DNA of 64,000 nt from Saturnia japonica (GCA_033032175.1 CM065304.1:3596001-3660000), one strand, 5' to 3'. Positions 50,515-62,800 are shown, counted from the first letter of the stretch. Notes: a model not told the origin generated them from the sequence alone. Program-made: numbers and translations.

Positions 50515-51268
50515 GTAAATTGATAGTTACATCTCTTCAAGCAAGTTAACACATGTTTTAATTGATTATCTTACATGCACTTAAATGTTATGTTATTTAT
50601 TATAATATTACGTAACGTACTTAGATAATTTAACAATATATCATATCTTACAAGACGCATAATCTGGCGCGTCGATTTCTTTCTTTAAATATTGTTAATT
50701 GCTAAATACTAATTGACAGCGAACTATTGCTGTAGGTACCTAATTATTTTTTGAATTTCGCCCTTTGAAAATTACCCTCACAAAGGTACATCACTTTTAT
50801 CTTCCACTTATCTTGACTCAATAACAAGTTTAGTGAAGAATATGAATCACGTTCTCTCGGCATCCTTATCCGTTGAATGTGATGATTACCTTATTATTAT
50901 AAGTTTGACTCATGTATTAATATAAAAATAATTATTAGATAATTATTATTTACCCGCGTCAAATGTTGTACAGTTGTGAATCGTAATAAAATCATTGCGG
51001 GCAAGTATGTCCTCGTTTTACAACGCCAACTGAATTGTTGACAAAGTTATTTAACACAATATATATTTTATGTACATGTATTTGGATAGTCATTTAAGTC
51101 ATTCAGATATAAATGTACAAATGTATAACCAAATTTGGATCGTAATATCTTAGTCAAATAAAAAAGTTAAATTTAACACAAACGAATGGCTTAACAGGCA
51201 AAAGGCCACAAAACAACAGTGAGATTCCCAAAGATAACCAATGTCGTGATTGGTGTATGCGTTTACAG

Positions 51269-51300
51269 TTACCGGCCGTAAAAAATGCACGTCGGGCTAA
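51269..51300 (+). other. Exon-like segment D with stop
   Basis: The acceptor is gcgtttacag/TTACCG. It continues the frame of segment C as TGRKKCTSG and stops. AATAAA follows at 51546-51551, 107 bp before the end of the convergent dehydrogenase gene. Confidence 0.22.
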
Positions 51301-51657
51301 AGAGGGACGCACAGACTATTAACAGTCCAAACGTTGACAAAACGTCACAATGTACCGAAAGACATAAGCGATGCTCTACGAAGTCAAAAATAGCCGATTA
51401 TCTGCCTCTATCCCCTCTCGATGTCCATTATTTACGAGCGGTAACTTTACATAATGAAAACAGAAAGGTCACGACTTTCCATGTACAACGAGTTACCAAA
51501 ATAGAGGAACTTCATACAAGCCCTTCACTATAGTTGCGTCATTTCAATAAACTCTACTGGTTTGTCAAATGATTATTATTCTGTCTTCACGAAGACAATG
51601 TACACAGACCATCGACCGTCGTGAGTTGCGCATTTTAGACTAACCCACTATAGTATG

Positions 51658-51774
51658 TTAATCCACATTGTGAAATTTGAGTATGGCTCGACCCTTTATC
51701 TCGGAGTTACATAATTTCCTCACCACTTCCTGGGCATCCTCGGCAGGGTACACCGAGTGAGGTGGCGGCTCGAT
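51658..51774 (-). CDS. MDR dehydrogenase terminal exon
   Basis: The acceptor is tattattacag/ATCGAG; phase 0, 38 codons plus TAA. It encodes IEPPPHSVYPAEDAQEVVRK and ends RAILKFHNVD, the usual C-terminal helix and strand of MDR proteins. It lies 3.4 kb from exon 3. Confidence 0.9.
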   Translation of the reverse strand: MEPPPHSVYPAEDAQEVVRKLCNSEIKGRAILKFHNVD

Positions 51775-54700
51775 CTGTAATAATATAAAAATAAATAGCG
51801 TATGAAACTTGTGAAAAAAGTTTCCTTCATATAGCGAATTGCGCAGTCGGTAAGCGGTCTCGATGCAGTTATGTCAAAAACACCGTAACCGAATCCAAAC
51901 TGCAATTAAACGGATGGCTTGCAACTCGAATGCAGATCGTTTGTAATGAACCTTATATCTTCTATACAATTAATAAAATTAAAGTGTCTGTTTGTAATGT
52001 CAAAATAAAAGCTTTTAACTCAATGCATATGAAAGTATATACGATACCTATAACATATATTTTAAAATGTTGTCTGTCTTTCTGTCTGTCTATTTATTCC
52101 GGGTATCCGAAACGGTTGAACTTATTTTGACGGGACTTTCACTGATTGATAGCTGATGTTATAGGGAGTAACTTATGCTACTTTTATTTTAGAAATAGAA
52201 TTAGGGTTCCGCACAAATATAAAAAACAGGTCGTGGTGAATAAATTCGGGCGCTTAAATGGCTTATACTGAGTAAACCATAAGAGATATAGCAAATTAAT
52301 GTACTACATAATTATAGGCGTTAAGAGACCTACAAAAAAGTCCGGGAGAGTATATATCTCTCTTCTAAGGAGCACCCACAATAAGCATTTTTGTCTTTAA
52401 AATAGCCGGGAGCGTGGAGCAAGATTCGCGCGGGCATTCTGTAGTCCACGTGAGCGAAGCCACGGGCACAGATAGTCTCCAATAAAATAAATACCGCCCT
52501 AGAAACGCGGTAATGTATCAGACAGCCAGCCGTAAGGATCTTCAGTTGTCAGAGAAACCTTGGAAAGCTTAAAGGATGGAGATGAACCCCACAATTTGAC
52601 AAAGACTTAGCGAAATTACCGGATGGCGTCATCCGTTCAGACTTGAGCATGACGCGTTGTCACGCGCATTGATTGATATCATAATAAAATCAGCATTTAC
52701 TTCTGTGGTTACGAAATTAAAATAGCGAGTATTTAAAAATAGTTCATTGTCATTATGCGAATGTCGCCAATTTTCTATCGAAGCAGGAGGTTATTAAAAG
52801 GATCAAGAAAACGAAATATTTGGGGCTAACAAAGCATGATTCACTGAACAAGGACTATAGAATTATTTGTAACCACAATCTAAAACACACTAATTGATAA
52901 ATTAATGTAAATGTAAATGTGAACACTGTACAACACTGTAAATCTGTTGAAATGGCAATTCTTATTTTCAAAAGTTGAAAAACAGTATTCGTTCTCTTTT
53001 TTTATATAGTAGCTTGACACATTGACGGTACTGTCTCTGATGGTAGGCACGGTACAATCCTAACACAACGGTGACCACCGAGCGATCGCAATCCATCGAC
53101 GGCCGCCGAAATAAATACACATCAAAATCTTTAACGTTGTTTAAGAAATTGACTTCCTCATCTCAGGTACAAAACAAAACAGAAGTATTTAATACTTATA
53201 CTAATTCTGTAAGGAATACTAAGTTAACATATGCGAGTACTTATAACGTTTGACTGAACCGTCTCCATCAACAGCTCCCGGCCAGTGTGTTCCCTCCTTC
53301 TTACGACATCAGATCCTTCAAGCGTAATGTTAAGATATAATGCAGGCCAGCATGACAGCGGTGATCGCTGATGGATTTCGATCTGTCGGCGATCGCCGTT
53401 GTTTGGATTGTACCGCGCTTCTGGGACAGTATCGTAAATTGTTGAGCTATTATAAAAAAGGAATTTGAAAAACAGTCATAATCGTCATTTTTCTCATGAA
53501 TGCAGGCGAATCTTTTACTTGCGACAGAATACCATGAACGTAATGTTTGTTGTTTTGTTGAACGCATTCGAGTTAAAAAATATACGTATAATTCCCATGC
53601 AATATTTGACAACTATACCATTTCCATTTCTTTATTTTCTCGATGACAGCTCCTGAACTTGAACGAGCGTCTTTTTTACATTATGTATGTTTTATTTTAT
53701 AAAAATATGACGTTTACACACGTACAAGGTTATACCAGGGTCGACCAGAGAAACTAACAGGGATGGAGCTATATCGATAAACGTAACACGATAACAGACC
53801 CGATATTTTTATACAAAATGTAAGAAATTAAACTACTGCCGGTTTCTTTTGTACAAATTTATTAACTAATATTATGTTTCATTACAAGATGTTACACGTA
53901 TTAATTCTTGATTGATAATGCAAACTTCTTCAAAATTTTAGAAGCTGTTGTAAAATAAGTAGGTATAGGTACAAAATGGCGGCGGCCCATTGTGTTCCCA
54001 CCTTGAAAAAATATATTTGAATGTTTTTGTTGTATCTATCTTTGTTCAAAATATAATAAATATATGCGATCGATATCATTACTTATTTGGTCACAACACT
54101 ACAACTATCAAATTAGAACTGTCATCGAGAAAATAAAGAAATGGAAATAGTATAACATCGAGATTAATAAAAATAAATAACTTTTTTAAAACAAGTATTT
54201 ATTCAGTATTTCAATTATACTAAAATTCAAATGATAATTTTACGCAAGGGCTGTGCTGAATGTTATATAAATAGATTAAAAAGTTATACCTACTATTCTG
54301 TTACATTAAATAATTTTAAAAAATTGTTTGAATAGGTATAACTAATTCACGTATATTAAACCGTTCAAAGAAACACAAACGCGGATTAAATTTTTGCTAA
54401 TTGAGTTTTATTCAGATATTAAAGAAAGGAATGAGGAGAGCAAAAAGCGTATCTGTTTGTTCTTTTTTTGCCTATTCCCTTCCCTTGTTGAATTACACTT
54501 AGTCTAAATCTGAAATACATAAGACTTTTCGTTATTTCTGTTGTTTAGTTCGATGAGCCTCTTTTCCTTACGGCGGCAGTATATAAATAAAATTCAGTAA
54601 AGCCCTCACATAAAATTATTATTTTCATTTCAATACAACTATTGAATAAAAGCTTGTTTTTAAAAGTGTTTATTTAGTTTTTTTTTTTCGTGTTCCTCTC

Positions 54701-57700
54701 AGCCAATCCTTTGATTTGGTACCCATATCATTGGAGTGAATAAAAAATAACTGCTCCGCCATATTTGGGAACCCGAGATATACTGGATTTAGAATGACAT
54801 CACTTAGCTAACCGTGCATTGTCATCCAAACTAAACGTGTATGCAAAATTACAGCTCCATAAGTTGGGGATACCTGTTTTACAATTCAGTTGTAAGATTT
54901 GTTTGTAAAGTTGAAAAGTTTGTAAAAAGGAAAAGACATTCGCTGCGAAATATTGTCGACTTTTCTCACAATGATCATTAGCACTGGTATACCTACTTTC
55001 AACAAGTTGTTTTTTTAAAGATATTCTATATTATGCTGTTAAAAAAGGTTTACTCCCACTACTACCATGGTTAGTTAGTAAGATATGTCTTGGTGTGTCT
55101 AATACAAATGTATAGAGGAAAAATGCAAAATTTGAATAAAAAAATCGATGGCTTACCTCACCGCGAGCTACTAAACTGACGAGTTCCTTTAATTGTTTAA
55201 TAGATCCGTCTGGTACCACGACAACGTTCACACCCAATTCCTCTGCCTTCTTCGCAAACTTTGGAAGCAATCTTTCGCCTACGCCCTCTGTAACCAGCAC
55301 CACGCCACCCTGGAATGAAAAAAAAATTTGAATTAATAAACACCCATACAGGATATGTAGGCACCTATTTCTCGTGCGAACACAATTTTATATTTTAACT
55401 AGCTGTACCTGTGGCTCCACACGCGTTTATTACGAAAGATTATGTACATCTCGTAATTTTATTTAGATTATTCTATGAATTTTGAAAGTATTATTGATAT
55501 TTTTTAAGGCCAATGACATTTACTTCAAGTGTACAAGTTTTATTAATATCGGTCCAGCCGTTTTTGAATGAAATCCAGATACGATAAAAATATGGCTAAA
55601 TAAATATCTATGGTCTAAAATAAAGTTAATAAAAAACATATACAAACAATGATAGATTTATAAATATTGATATATGCATTCTACTTCGCTAAAAGAGCAC
55701 GGTAAGAATACCATTATCTACGGCTTTGCGTAAGTAAAATACTAAAAATTACTTGAATCAGATGACTTTAATGCCTCGGTAATAAACACCGTTCCTTGGC
55801 GGGATCTGCCATATCACACAAACCTGCGACAACCCATTTTTTTCTGGGACATTATCTTGCGTGAAAAGAGGCGTAATAAGTTGCCGGAGATTTAGTGACA
55901 GATTTTCAACATGCGGGTGGTAGCTTTTCAAAGGGCACTAAAACATGCTCTACCACCATGCTATGGTTTCTCACGCTCATTTTTGGAATCTGTATCGATA
56001 ATCAGAATACTAAGTGTTTGTTACTGACCATGGAAAGACACTGTAGGGAGCGACGCAAAGAGCGAGAGGTTGTCCCAAAGTTGAGCACAACGTCCACTGG
56101 GCCACCGCAAGCGTCCGTTGTGCGCTCAATCAACTGTTTCTCGTACAATATTCATTCCACTGCACGACGTTCACTCTGAAATATATCATCATAATCATAG
56201 GTTTATTAAAATCCAAAGCGTTTATTTAGACAAAAAGGCACGAAATTTATAATACAAGACTTTTTAGTAAATACAAACTTGTTTACTTTCATATACTTTT
56301 TTTAACTTTAAAAGCAAGGCTGCCAGTTTTTATACGACATTGCCTATAAACAAGTTACAAAAGTAAAAAATTTAAAGTAGTATGTATGTATTTGCGATAT
56401 TTAAAAGATCGTTTTTACATTCAATTACTCCTGAACTCGAACGTTTCATGACATGTTTATTGGTTTGTCTAATAAGATTTAATTTTGTATAACTCATGAA
56501 CCCGGTGGTGTAAGTCTACTGGCAGCCCTGGTTGATAGAAACGAGAGATTACTTTTACGCGGATTTCATCAATAATAATAAAAAGGAACCACATTATAAT
56601 TTTATAATTATTATACCAGCTTTGGCCCGCGACTTCGTCTGTGTGGACTTCAGAATAGCAGTAAAAAAGTATCGTAAGTATGTATTTATCCAAGTTATAA
56701 ACTATCTGTGTGCCAAATTTCATCCAAATGTTACTAAGTATATTTTTTATAGTAGTTCGAACGGCAACCACCGAAAGATCTGTAGTCCATCGGCGGTCGC
56801 CAAATAATTGGATAAATGCACAGGCAGTTCCCGAAACGCGACACGCAAAAGCGAGTGATTATGACGGAATTTTCACCACGTACATGGTAATCGCGACCCA
56901 GTCGAACCCCGCAATCGCCAGATCCTCGTTCGTTACTCAGCAAGGTGCACCACGTGCAGGTGAGGTTGGTTTGGGCGTCTCAGTTCTAAAGATGTAATTC
57001 GACACCTCTTACACCTCACCAGGTAGAAGAGGTACTTACCAAAATATTAAACGAATTTTGATTAGCGCATAGAACAGATTCCTCAAATATAATATTGTAA
57101 AAAATCTATTGACTAATTTTCAGGTACTCGTAAAAACTATCAAAATATTGGAATGATTAAAATACGAATTACAAATCATAAATTACCTATTTACGTAAAT
57201 AATACGCATGAACGATGTACCATGTATGATAAATAAGTAATCTAAACAATTAATAAAATTGTAGTGTCTATTTGTAATGTCAAAATAACTTATTTTTACT
57301 AAATTATATAAAAACTAATAAAACATTTTTTTTAATTTTATCTGTTTGTTTAGCTGATATTAAAACGAGTAACTTAGGTTACTTTTATTTTAGAAAAATA
57401 ATTAAGGTTCAGAGCAAATAAAAAAAACGGATCATAGTGAATCAGGTCGGGCGCTTAAATGGCTTACGCTGAATAAACCATAAGAGATATATCAAATTAA
57501 TGTAATACATAATTATAGGCATTAAAAATACCTACAAAAAATTCAGCACGAGCATATCTTCAAGGATCGGACCCACATTAAGCAACATCCGTTAAGATGT
57601 AATTTATTTATTATTGTCAAGAGCGATAGAGCGAAATACTATAGGAGGTAAGTGTCTCAAACTTTAATTCTTACACTCTAAAACACTAATATCCGATAAT

Positions 57701-58493
57701 ACCGACCGATTCATCTGTTTACCCTATCGTTTTTTATTCCTATGCAGAAAATGAATCAAACTTACTCTTCACATTCCCTCGCCAAAATAAACCCTTCATC
57801 TTTCAATGTAGCCACGGATATGCTTATCCGATTACGATGTTCACCATTCTTGAAGAAGTGCGTCGCTATACGGAGCGCCCACAAAGCTAACCCACCAGTG
57901 CCAACGATCAAAATCTTTGCCTTATCCCTCTGGTCGGGACCTTCGAGCACTCGCTTCAAGCACTCGCCGGCTGTGTATACAGTGTTCATTGCGAGCAGTG
58001 CCCCGGTCGGTAGCATCGCCGCCACACTCAGAGGCAGCTCATCTGGCACTGGCACAAGTGACTTAAAATCAGGTACAACTATGTACTCCGCGTAACCATG
58101 TGGGACGCCTTCGTATGGATAAAGAACAATTCTGGTGCCTTCTCTAATACCTTCGACGCGTTCCGCTGCCCGCCCGATTGCGTCGACCACTCCCGCGACT
58201 TCATAACCGGGGAACAACGCACCATCTTTGAGGCCTATGTGAGCTGGAACCGAGCTATGAAAGCCGAAATTTTCCATTTCGCCCGAGAGGCTGCCGATGG
58301 AGGAGACAGACGAAGTACTGCATACTGAAGCAGAGCGGGTCCTGTTCGCTCTGTAGCAAGCTCCGGCGTAAACTACCCTGATCCTTGCTCCATACATGGG
58401 GACATCAGGAACGGGAATGTCGAAACTAAATACGCATTCCTTTATCGTAGACCCTGGAGACTCTATAGATACTTGCCTGCAAAGTTTACTCAT
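51658..58493 (-). CDS. Medium-chain dehydrogenase/reductase (alcohol dehydrogenase-like), 4 coding exons, frameshifted in exon 2
   Basis: The exons in transcript order are 58493-57766, 56175-56029, 55309-55157 and 51774-51658; total about 381 aa, normal for the MDR superfamily. Exon 1 holds the GroES-like domain (GACYRANR, then FPGYEVAGVVDAIG) and the start of the Rossmann fold (ILIVGTGGLALWALRIA, a GxGxxA nucleotide-binding motif). Exons 2-4 continue with VDVV, NFGTTSRSL, GGVVLVTEGVGERLL and end ILKFHNVD. The usual catalytic zinc His is replaced by Tyr (GYE, not GHE) and no four-cysteine structural-zinc lobe is present, so a zinc-independent NAD(P)(H) enzyme is inferred. The substrate is unknown. 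Exon 2 is one base short for the frame. The gene converges on PLXDC. Confidence 0.88.
52090..52485 (-). repeat. LINE 3' tail, family T1, reverse orientation
   Basis: On the + strand it runs from ccgaaacggttgaacttatt to ccacgtgagcgaagccacgg, the complement of the family T1 sequence. It lies between dehydrogenase exons 3 and 4. Confidence 0.72.
53250..53460 (+). pseudogene. Second, more decayed copy of the same LINE C-terminal fragment
   Basis: The nucleotide sequence matches 31450-31665 (gccagtgtgttccct, tacgacatcagatccttcaa, gatggattt, ggattgtac, gggacagta), with substitutions and stops. The host intron is that between dehydrogenase exons 3 and 4, in opposite orientation to that gene. Confidence 0.6.
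55157..55309 (-). CDS. MDR dehydrogenase coding exon 3
   Basis: The acceptor is tcattccag/GGTGGC and the donor GGTGAG/gtaagc; phase 0 on both sides, 51 codons. It encodes GGVVLVTEGVGERLLPKFAK, then a strand-helix pair with KELVSLVARGE. No lesion is seen. Confidence 0.92.
55398..55610 (+). repeat. LINE 3' tail, family T3 (ggtccagccgttt type)
   Basis: It starts with actagctgtacctgtggctc and contains atcggtccagccgtttttga and atgaaatccagatac. Related tails lie at 3700-3860, 11250-11420 and 12800-13380. It is in the dehydrogenase intron 2. Confidence 0.6.
56029..56175 (-). CDS. MDR dehydrogenase coding exon 2 (one-base frameshift)
   Basis: The acceptor is atatttcag/AGTGAAC and the donor TCCATG/gtcagt. 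Reading from exon 1 in phase 2 gives VNVVQWNE. The downstream part reads LYEKQLIERT...NFGTTSRSL in another frame. Only two bases (ta) separate the two blocks where a full codon is expected, so one base is missing near 56140. The exon is 147 nt, whereas the phases of its neighbours require a length of 3n+1. Confidence 0.85.
57240..57570 (-). repeat. LINE 3' tail, family T1, reverse orientation
   Basis: It shares caattaataaaattgtagtg, aggttacttttattttagaa, gcgcttaaatggcttacgct and gcattaaaaatacctacaaa with the other T1 copies. It lies in the intron between dehydrogenase exons 1 and 2. Confidence 0.68.
57766..58493 (-). CDS. MDR dehydrogenase coding exon 1
   Basis: The ATG at 58493-58491 sits in a good context (gcaaaaATGa) and starts MSKLCRQVSIESPGSTIKEC. 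The donor is GAAGA/gtaagt at 57765, leaving phase 2. A consensus acceptor (gtctacag) ends at 58509, 15 bases before the ATG, so a separate 5' non-coding exon upstream is likely. GC is clearly higher than in the flanks. A long + strand open frame over the same bases is its antisense shadow. Confidence 0.93.
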
Positions 58494-58899
58494 TTTTGCC
58501 GACTGTACCTGTAGACAAACGAAGGAATATTAACGACAACGTCAACTGAGCTTTTTTATGGGTGAGTTTATGAAAGTAAAAAGAAACTGAAGATGCGCAA
58601 CTGAATTTTATCGTTACATTGTTTTGATTTTATAGGTACGTGTGAATACATCTACATTTATAATGAATTCATAAATCGAATACCATATAGACTAGAGGTG
58701 CGAATGCGCGCTGCCCCGATCGTGGAACTGGTGCGTCGCGGTGAAAGGCAAATGATGGCTTCACGCGAACGCTATATGGTTATTTTTTGTGTAGGCACAT
58801 ATGGTCTCGATGACCAATAAATTTAATACAGGAAGATATCAAAGACTTCTGAGAGGTACTCTGAATATCAAATACTGACTTAAGAAAAAGTTTTTAGTC

Positions 58900-59720
58900 C
58901 AATTTACATCAACCCATGTCACTGTTGGCCCCAAAAAGTTTCAGCTGGAACTCCCAAACCTGGCACTTACTTTTAATAATGACAAGAAACTTCATGACAA
59001 GGTCACCGTACTGAGGGATGAAAGCGTTAACAAAAGCGGCAGTTGTCCAAGAAATCATATTTTTCGGATAGTACCTTGGACTTTATGAAGATAATACGTA
59101 ATACCAGAATATGCTGGTAGGAAGGCGGACACGACGTGACCTTCTACACTGAAATACATACCTCACGGAAAAAGCAATTGAACGAAATCATGGCTCAAAA
59201 GTTTTCAAACAGCAGAAAGCAAAAATTCATATCTAAAATTACCATTGCAACTAGACCCGAGATAAGTATTGTTCAATATTCAAAACTTTAATAGCTGATT
59301 GTACTAAAGTGTCACATAGCAGATCAATTAATATATATAGATCCTAGAGCAACTCTGACCCACCATAATATCAATGAGCTCTCAGATGTTAATATGGACG
59401 AAATTTTGGTAACCTTAAGTAAGTAAAAAAATTAAAAAGTCCCAGGTGACTACGGACTTGTTTCAACAAATCTGTTAATAGCCGGTGGCTTCCCTAGTCA
59501 TAAAGAAATTGCATGCGATTTTTAACTTTCTATTCACAAAAGGAGAACTCTACAGGCATGGAGCACATGCTATAATGTTTTGTTTTTTCAAGGTGACAAA
59601 ACTCTACAGTGACCTATCCTATCTATTATCTCTATCACTTGACTCTCTGCTTAAGCTAAGGTATCGCAATCGTAACACACAACGTTGCGGTTTTTGCAAC
59701 ATTTTTTATTGGTTTTATTG
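58900..59720 (+). pseudogene. Strongly decayed RTE-type LINE fragment
   Basis: Broken + strand reading contains FQLELPNLALTFNNDKKLHD followed by KVTVLRDESVNKSG, like the endonuclease-RT linker of RTE elements. Further on, KKLHAIFNFLF..., HGAHAIMFCFFK and GDKT resemble the WhnAiiilFfKKGDktxLxNYRPISLLS region. Frameshifts and stops are many. It lies just upstream of the dehydrogenase start, in the opposite direction. Confidence 0.5.
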
Positions 59721-59879
59721 GTCGTAGAGGATTTTTATTTAGCCTTCCTCAATAAATGGTCTATCCAACACTAAAGTAAATTTTCCATTCAAACCAGTAG
59801 TTCGTGAGATTAGTGCGCTCAACCAAATAAACAAACTCTTCAGCTGTATAATATTATATTATAGATAGTAACAACATTA

Positions 59880-62630
59880 ACATTTTTGTACTTTTGAAAA
59901 GGAAAAGATTAACTCGATTGAGAGTCTTACTGGTTCTTCTTGATAACTGGGATGTTTTCCGATCCAGCAGTAGTGTTTTGAAGTAACCATTGTACATTAA
60001 TTCATTTGGGATGATTTATTCCATAAAATTTAAAGTATTCTTATTTTTAATTGATTAGTTTAATTTAATTTTAATAGAAAAATAGAGGTAATACTGTTTT
60101 CTATCAATGTACACAATCAATTAATTTTTTTAATACAAATTCTAATAAATAAATTGTGCAATTGATAAAATTGTCCATTGGTATAATCTACTTCTTAAAA
60201 CATTTTTGTTATTTTTTACATAATTCTTTCATAGGATTAACCATAAACAGTATGCATTATATCCATATACATAAATATAGTATCATACTTTATTTTTCAG
60301 TAGAAAAAACGATATGTAGCAAGCCTTGTAACTGATATATAAATTCGTTCCACTATGAAGTAATTTCAAACAAGACAATTTTGATTTTGGAAGAGTTTCC
60401 TCATATATCTTCGAAGTTGAAGATCCAATGCCAACGACCCTGCCAACCCTTGAGATATCTCCTATCCAACAAACAAAAAAACCAAATCGGTTAATAAACA
60501 AAGAAGTCATGGCTGAACATCCATAAAAGAATATACATTCGAATTGAGTAACCTCCTGTCTTTCTTTGATGAAGTTAAATGACATAATATTATGTATACA
60601 ATAATAAAAATCAAAAAGCGACAAAGGCTATTTTGAATCTCTATGAAAATATAAATAGCCATGCAATGACAAATACATGATGACACCAGCACATCGCATG
60701 CTTTCAAAAACAAAGTAAACAAGGACAGGATAATGAACACGGTAGTCGCACTTGGCGATCACACCGTAAGCGAATGATCAAGCCAAATGTAGATCGTGCC
60801 ACTTCTTGCTTTACTGAATTATATAAACAACGATATGACCTTTCCAACCAGGGAAGGTCATAGAAAATTAACGAAAAATAAATATCGAATTCGACAAGGA
60901 GAATTATAGAAAAATGACCAAATATTACGAGCGCACAAAAAATACACAAATGATAATTTTCTTACTTTGCGCAGTTTTATGACGTTATAACATAAAATCT
61001 AATAAAACTATTTTAATTGCATATAAAAAATATTTCAAAATAAAAATAGTAATTATGTACCTGCATAAATTATTATTTGAAGTTCTTTCAACACTCACTA
61101 GATAAACAATTTTTCTATTAATTACAAGGAGAAGGATATATTAATCGACTGACAGAGGACAATTATGACCAGAGAGCAGAGATAAATTATGACTTTATGC
61201 GATACTCAGTGTGACCGTTTCAAAATCATGTAATATACTAACAAAATGTCTAGCCAGTACTAAAATGAAAATTATTAAATGAAAAATATAATTCTACTAA
61301 GAATCAACTAACATGTTAGGGTCATTATTTTAAGTTATTTTCGAGAGAAAGTTTAGTGTAATAAATGCTATATTATAAGACTTGTTTCGTCACTTCAGTT
61401 GTGTCAGTGTTATACCTACATTTTGGTATAATAAATTAAAAATAAAAATATTGTAATGTTGAAACTGTTAATTCTAAATCGATGCCAAAATCATTATTAC
61501 TAATTTTATTACAATATTAATCATATCTGGTGAGGTGCCAAAAGAAGTACAACCTTCAGTCAAAGCTTGCTTAACGTGTATTATGCAAGGATCGTTCTTA
61601 GTTAAAAACCTATATCTGTATTTAGTATTAATGATAATAACTAGCAAAGAAATAATTTCACATTGTGCACTTTATAAAATTAGTGATACTTTTATACTTT
61701 GGATCCTTTTTCGTATCAACAATATTGCTCAACATGGCCCGTAACTGCTGTTGGCCTAAAACTGCTTTACATTATTACCTATGTGTATTACTTCTACCAC
61801 ACAAAAGGTTTTTTACTTCTTGATTATACTTCATTTGACGTCTGATGACATTCTTCTATAATAGCTTAGTCGGTAATATCATCTATGTTAGGAAAATTAT
61901 CTATCACATTTAACAGAGATGAAAAGCTTTCGTAAAAATCTATTTGTGGGCCAATAAATTTTAATTCTGAAAATAGTGGCTCTTTAAAAGGTAGTCTATA
62001 CTGTTGTCGGATAGTAATCCTTAAAAAGACTAATGTACAATGTGTAATGTGTTAAATTGTACCAAAAAATACAAAAATTGGGTTTTATACTAAAATGAAA
62101 CTTCTTTAGCCGCGTTGGGCGATTTATGGTAGGGGAAAAACTCATGAGTTCGCGTGACATTCGCTTCACCGATGACCTCGACATGTTCGTGACGTATTGC
62201 GCTTGTATCAAACTAGCGAAACGTATTTTAGCGCCCTGTGTATACACTAATACATTGTATATACTCGGCAGTTTCATATGCGTGTTTGACTTTTTTGATG
62301 GGTAGAATCTTGTGATTTCGCGTCACCAACATGTTCTGCATTAATTCAGACTATAATTGATTTAAAAATTCAAAATTGAGTTATCACTTCTGTCGGCAAT
62401 CCATATATGCTTGCCTTTGGTTTTTTTTTTAATTATGACTTTCTACCTATGCAGACAATTTCGCCAATGTCAAGTGTGACAAATACACTTTATAGAAGTT
62501 AGTTGTCAAATGTTCAGCGTACTTTAGAATACCCTATATGTAAAACACATTGACATAACATAAAACAATCACAAATTTTCTTATCATCATCTCAACCGTA
62601 AGCGTCCTTTGGCCATAAGCTTCCGTTAAT
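59880..62630. other. AT-rich intergenic DNA
   Basis: It holds one MITE half-copy (60365-60560). The open frames at 60283-60949 and 61535-61744 look like chance frames in AT-rich sequence. Confidence 0.55.
60365..60560. repeat. Half-copy of the palindromic MITE
   Basis: It corresponds to the left arm (cttcgaagttgaagatccaa, ttgagatatctcctatccaa, aacaaagaagtcatggctga). Shorter relatives lie at 1885-2010 and 43225-43330. Confidence 0.65.
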
Positions 62631-62639
62631 CATCACCAC

Positions 62640-62800
62640 AATGACCGGTCCTGCGATGTTTGCATCCAACGGGTACCTGTAACCTTCACCAGTTCATCGG
62701 TCAACCTTATGGCGGTTCTGGCTGCGCTGCGTCTTCCGTTATGTGGTCGCCACTCGAAAGCTCTTCAGCCACATCGGCAATCTGTTCTATGAACTACCTT
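62640..62800 (-). pseudogene. RTE-type LINE 3' fragment
   Basis: The reverse complement resembles the RTE C-terminus (an altered EWRP..GRRS motif, LTDELVKVTGTRWMQ, then QDRSLW), with disabling changes. The downstream neighbour at 62815-62940 is a GC-richer block starting gaagaaacccatcatgg that looks like another interspersed repeat. Confidence 0.55.

Noticed and set aside
51285..51533. 82-codon + frame as a gene
   Set aside because: The codons before its ATG are closed by a stop and the protein resembles nothing. Only the splice-linked short reading (51269-51300) is kept, with low confidence.
53071..53253. 60-codon frame beginning MTTERSQSIDGRR
   Set aside because: A related repeat segment at 56760-56810 (accaccga...atcg-cggtcgcc) shows it is interspersed repeat DNA.
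57742..58328. Long + strand open frames (117 and 76 codons)
   Set aside because: They are antisense to exon 1 of the dehydrogenase, which has clear family motifs on the minus strand.
61535..61744. 69-codon + frame
   Set aside because: AT-rich composition, no start context, no splice support and no recognisable motif.
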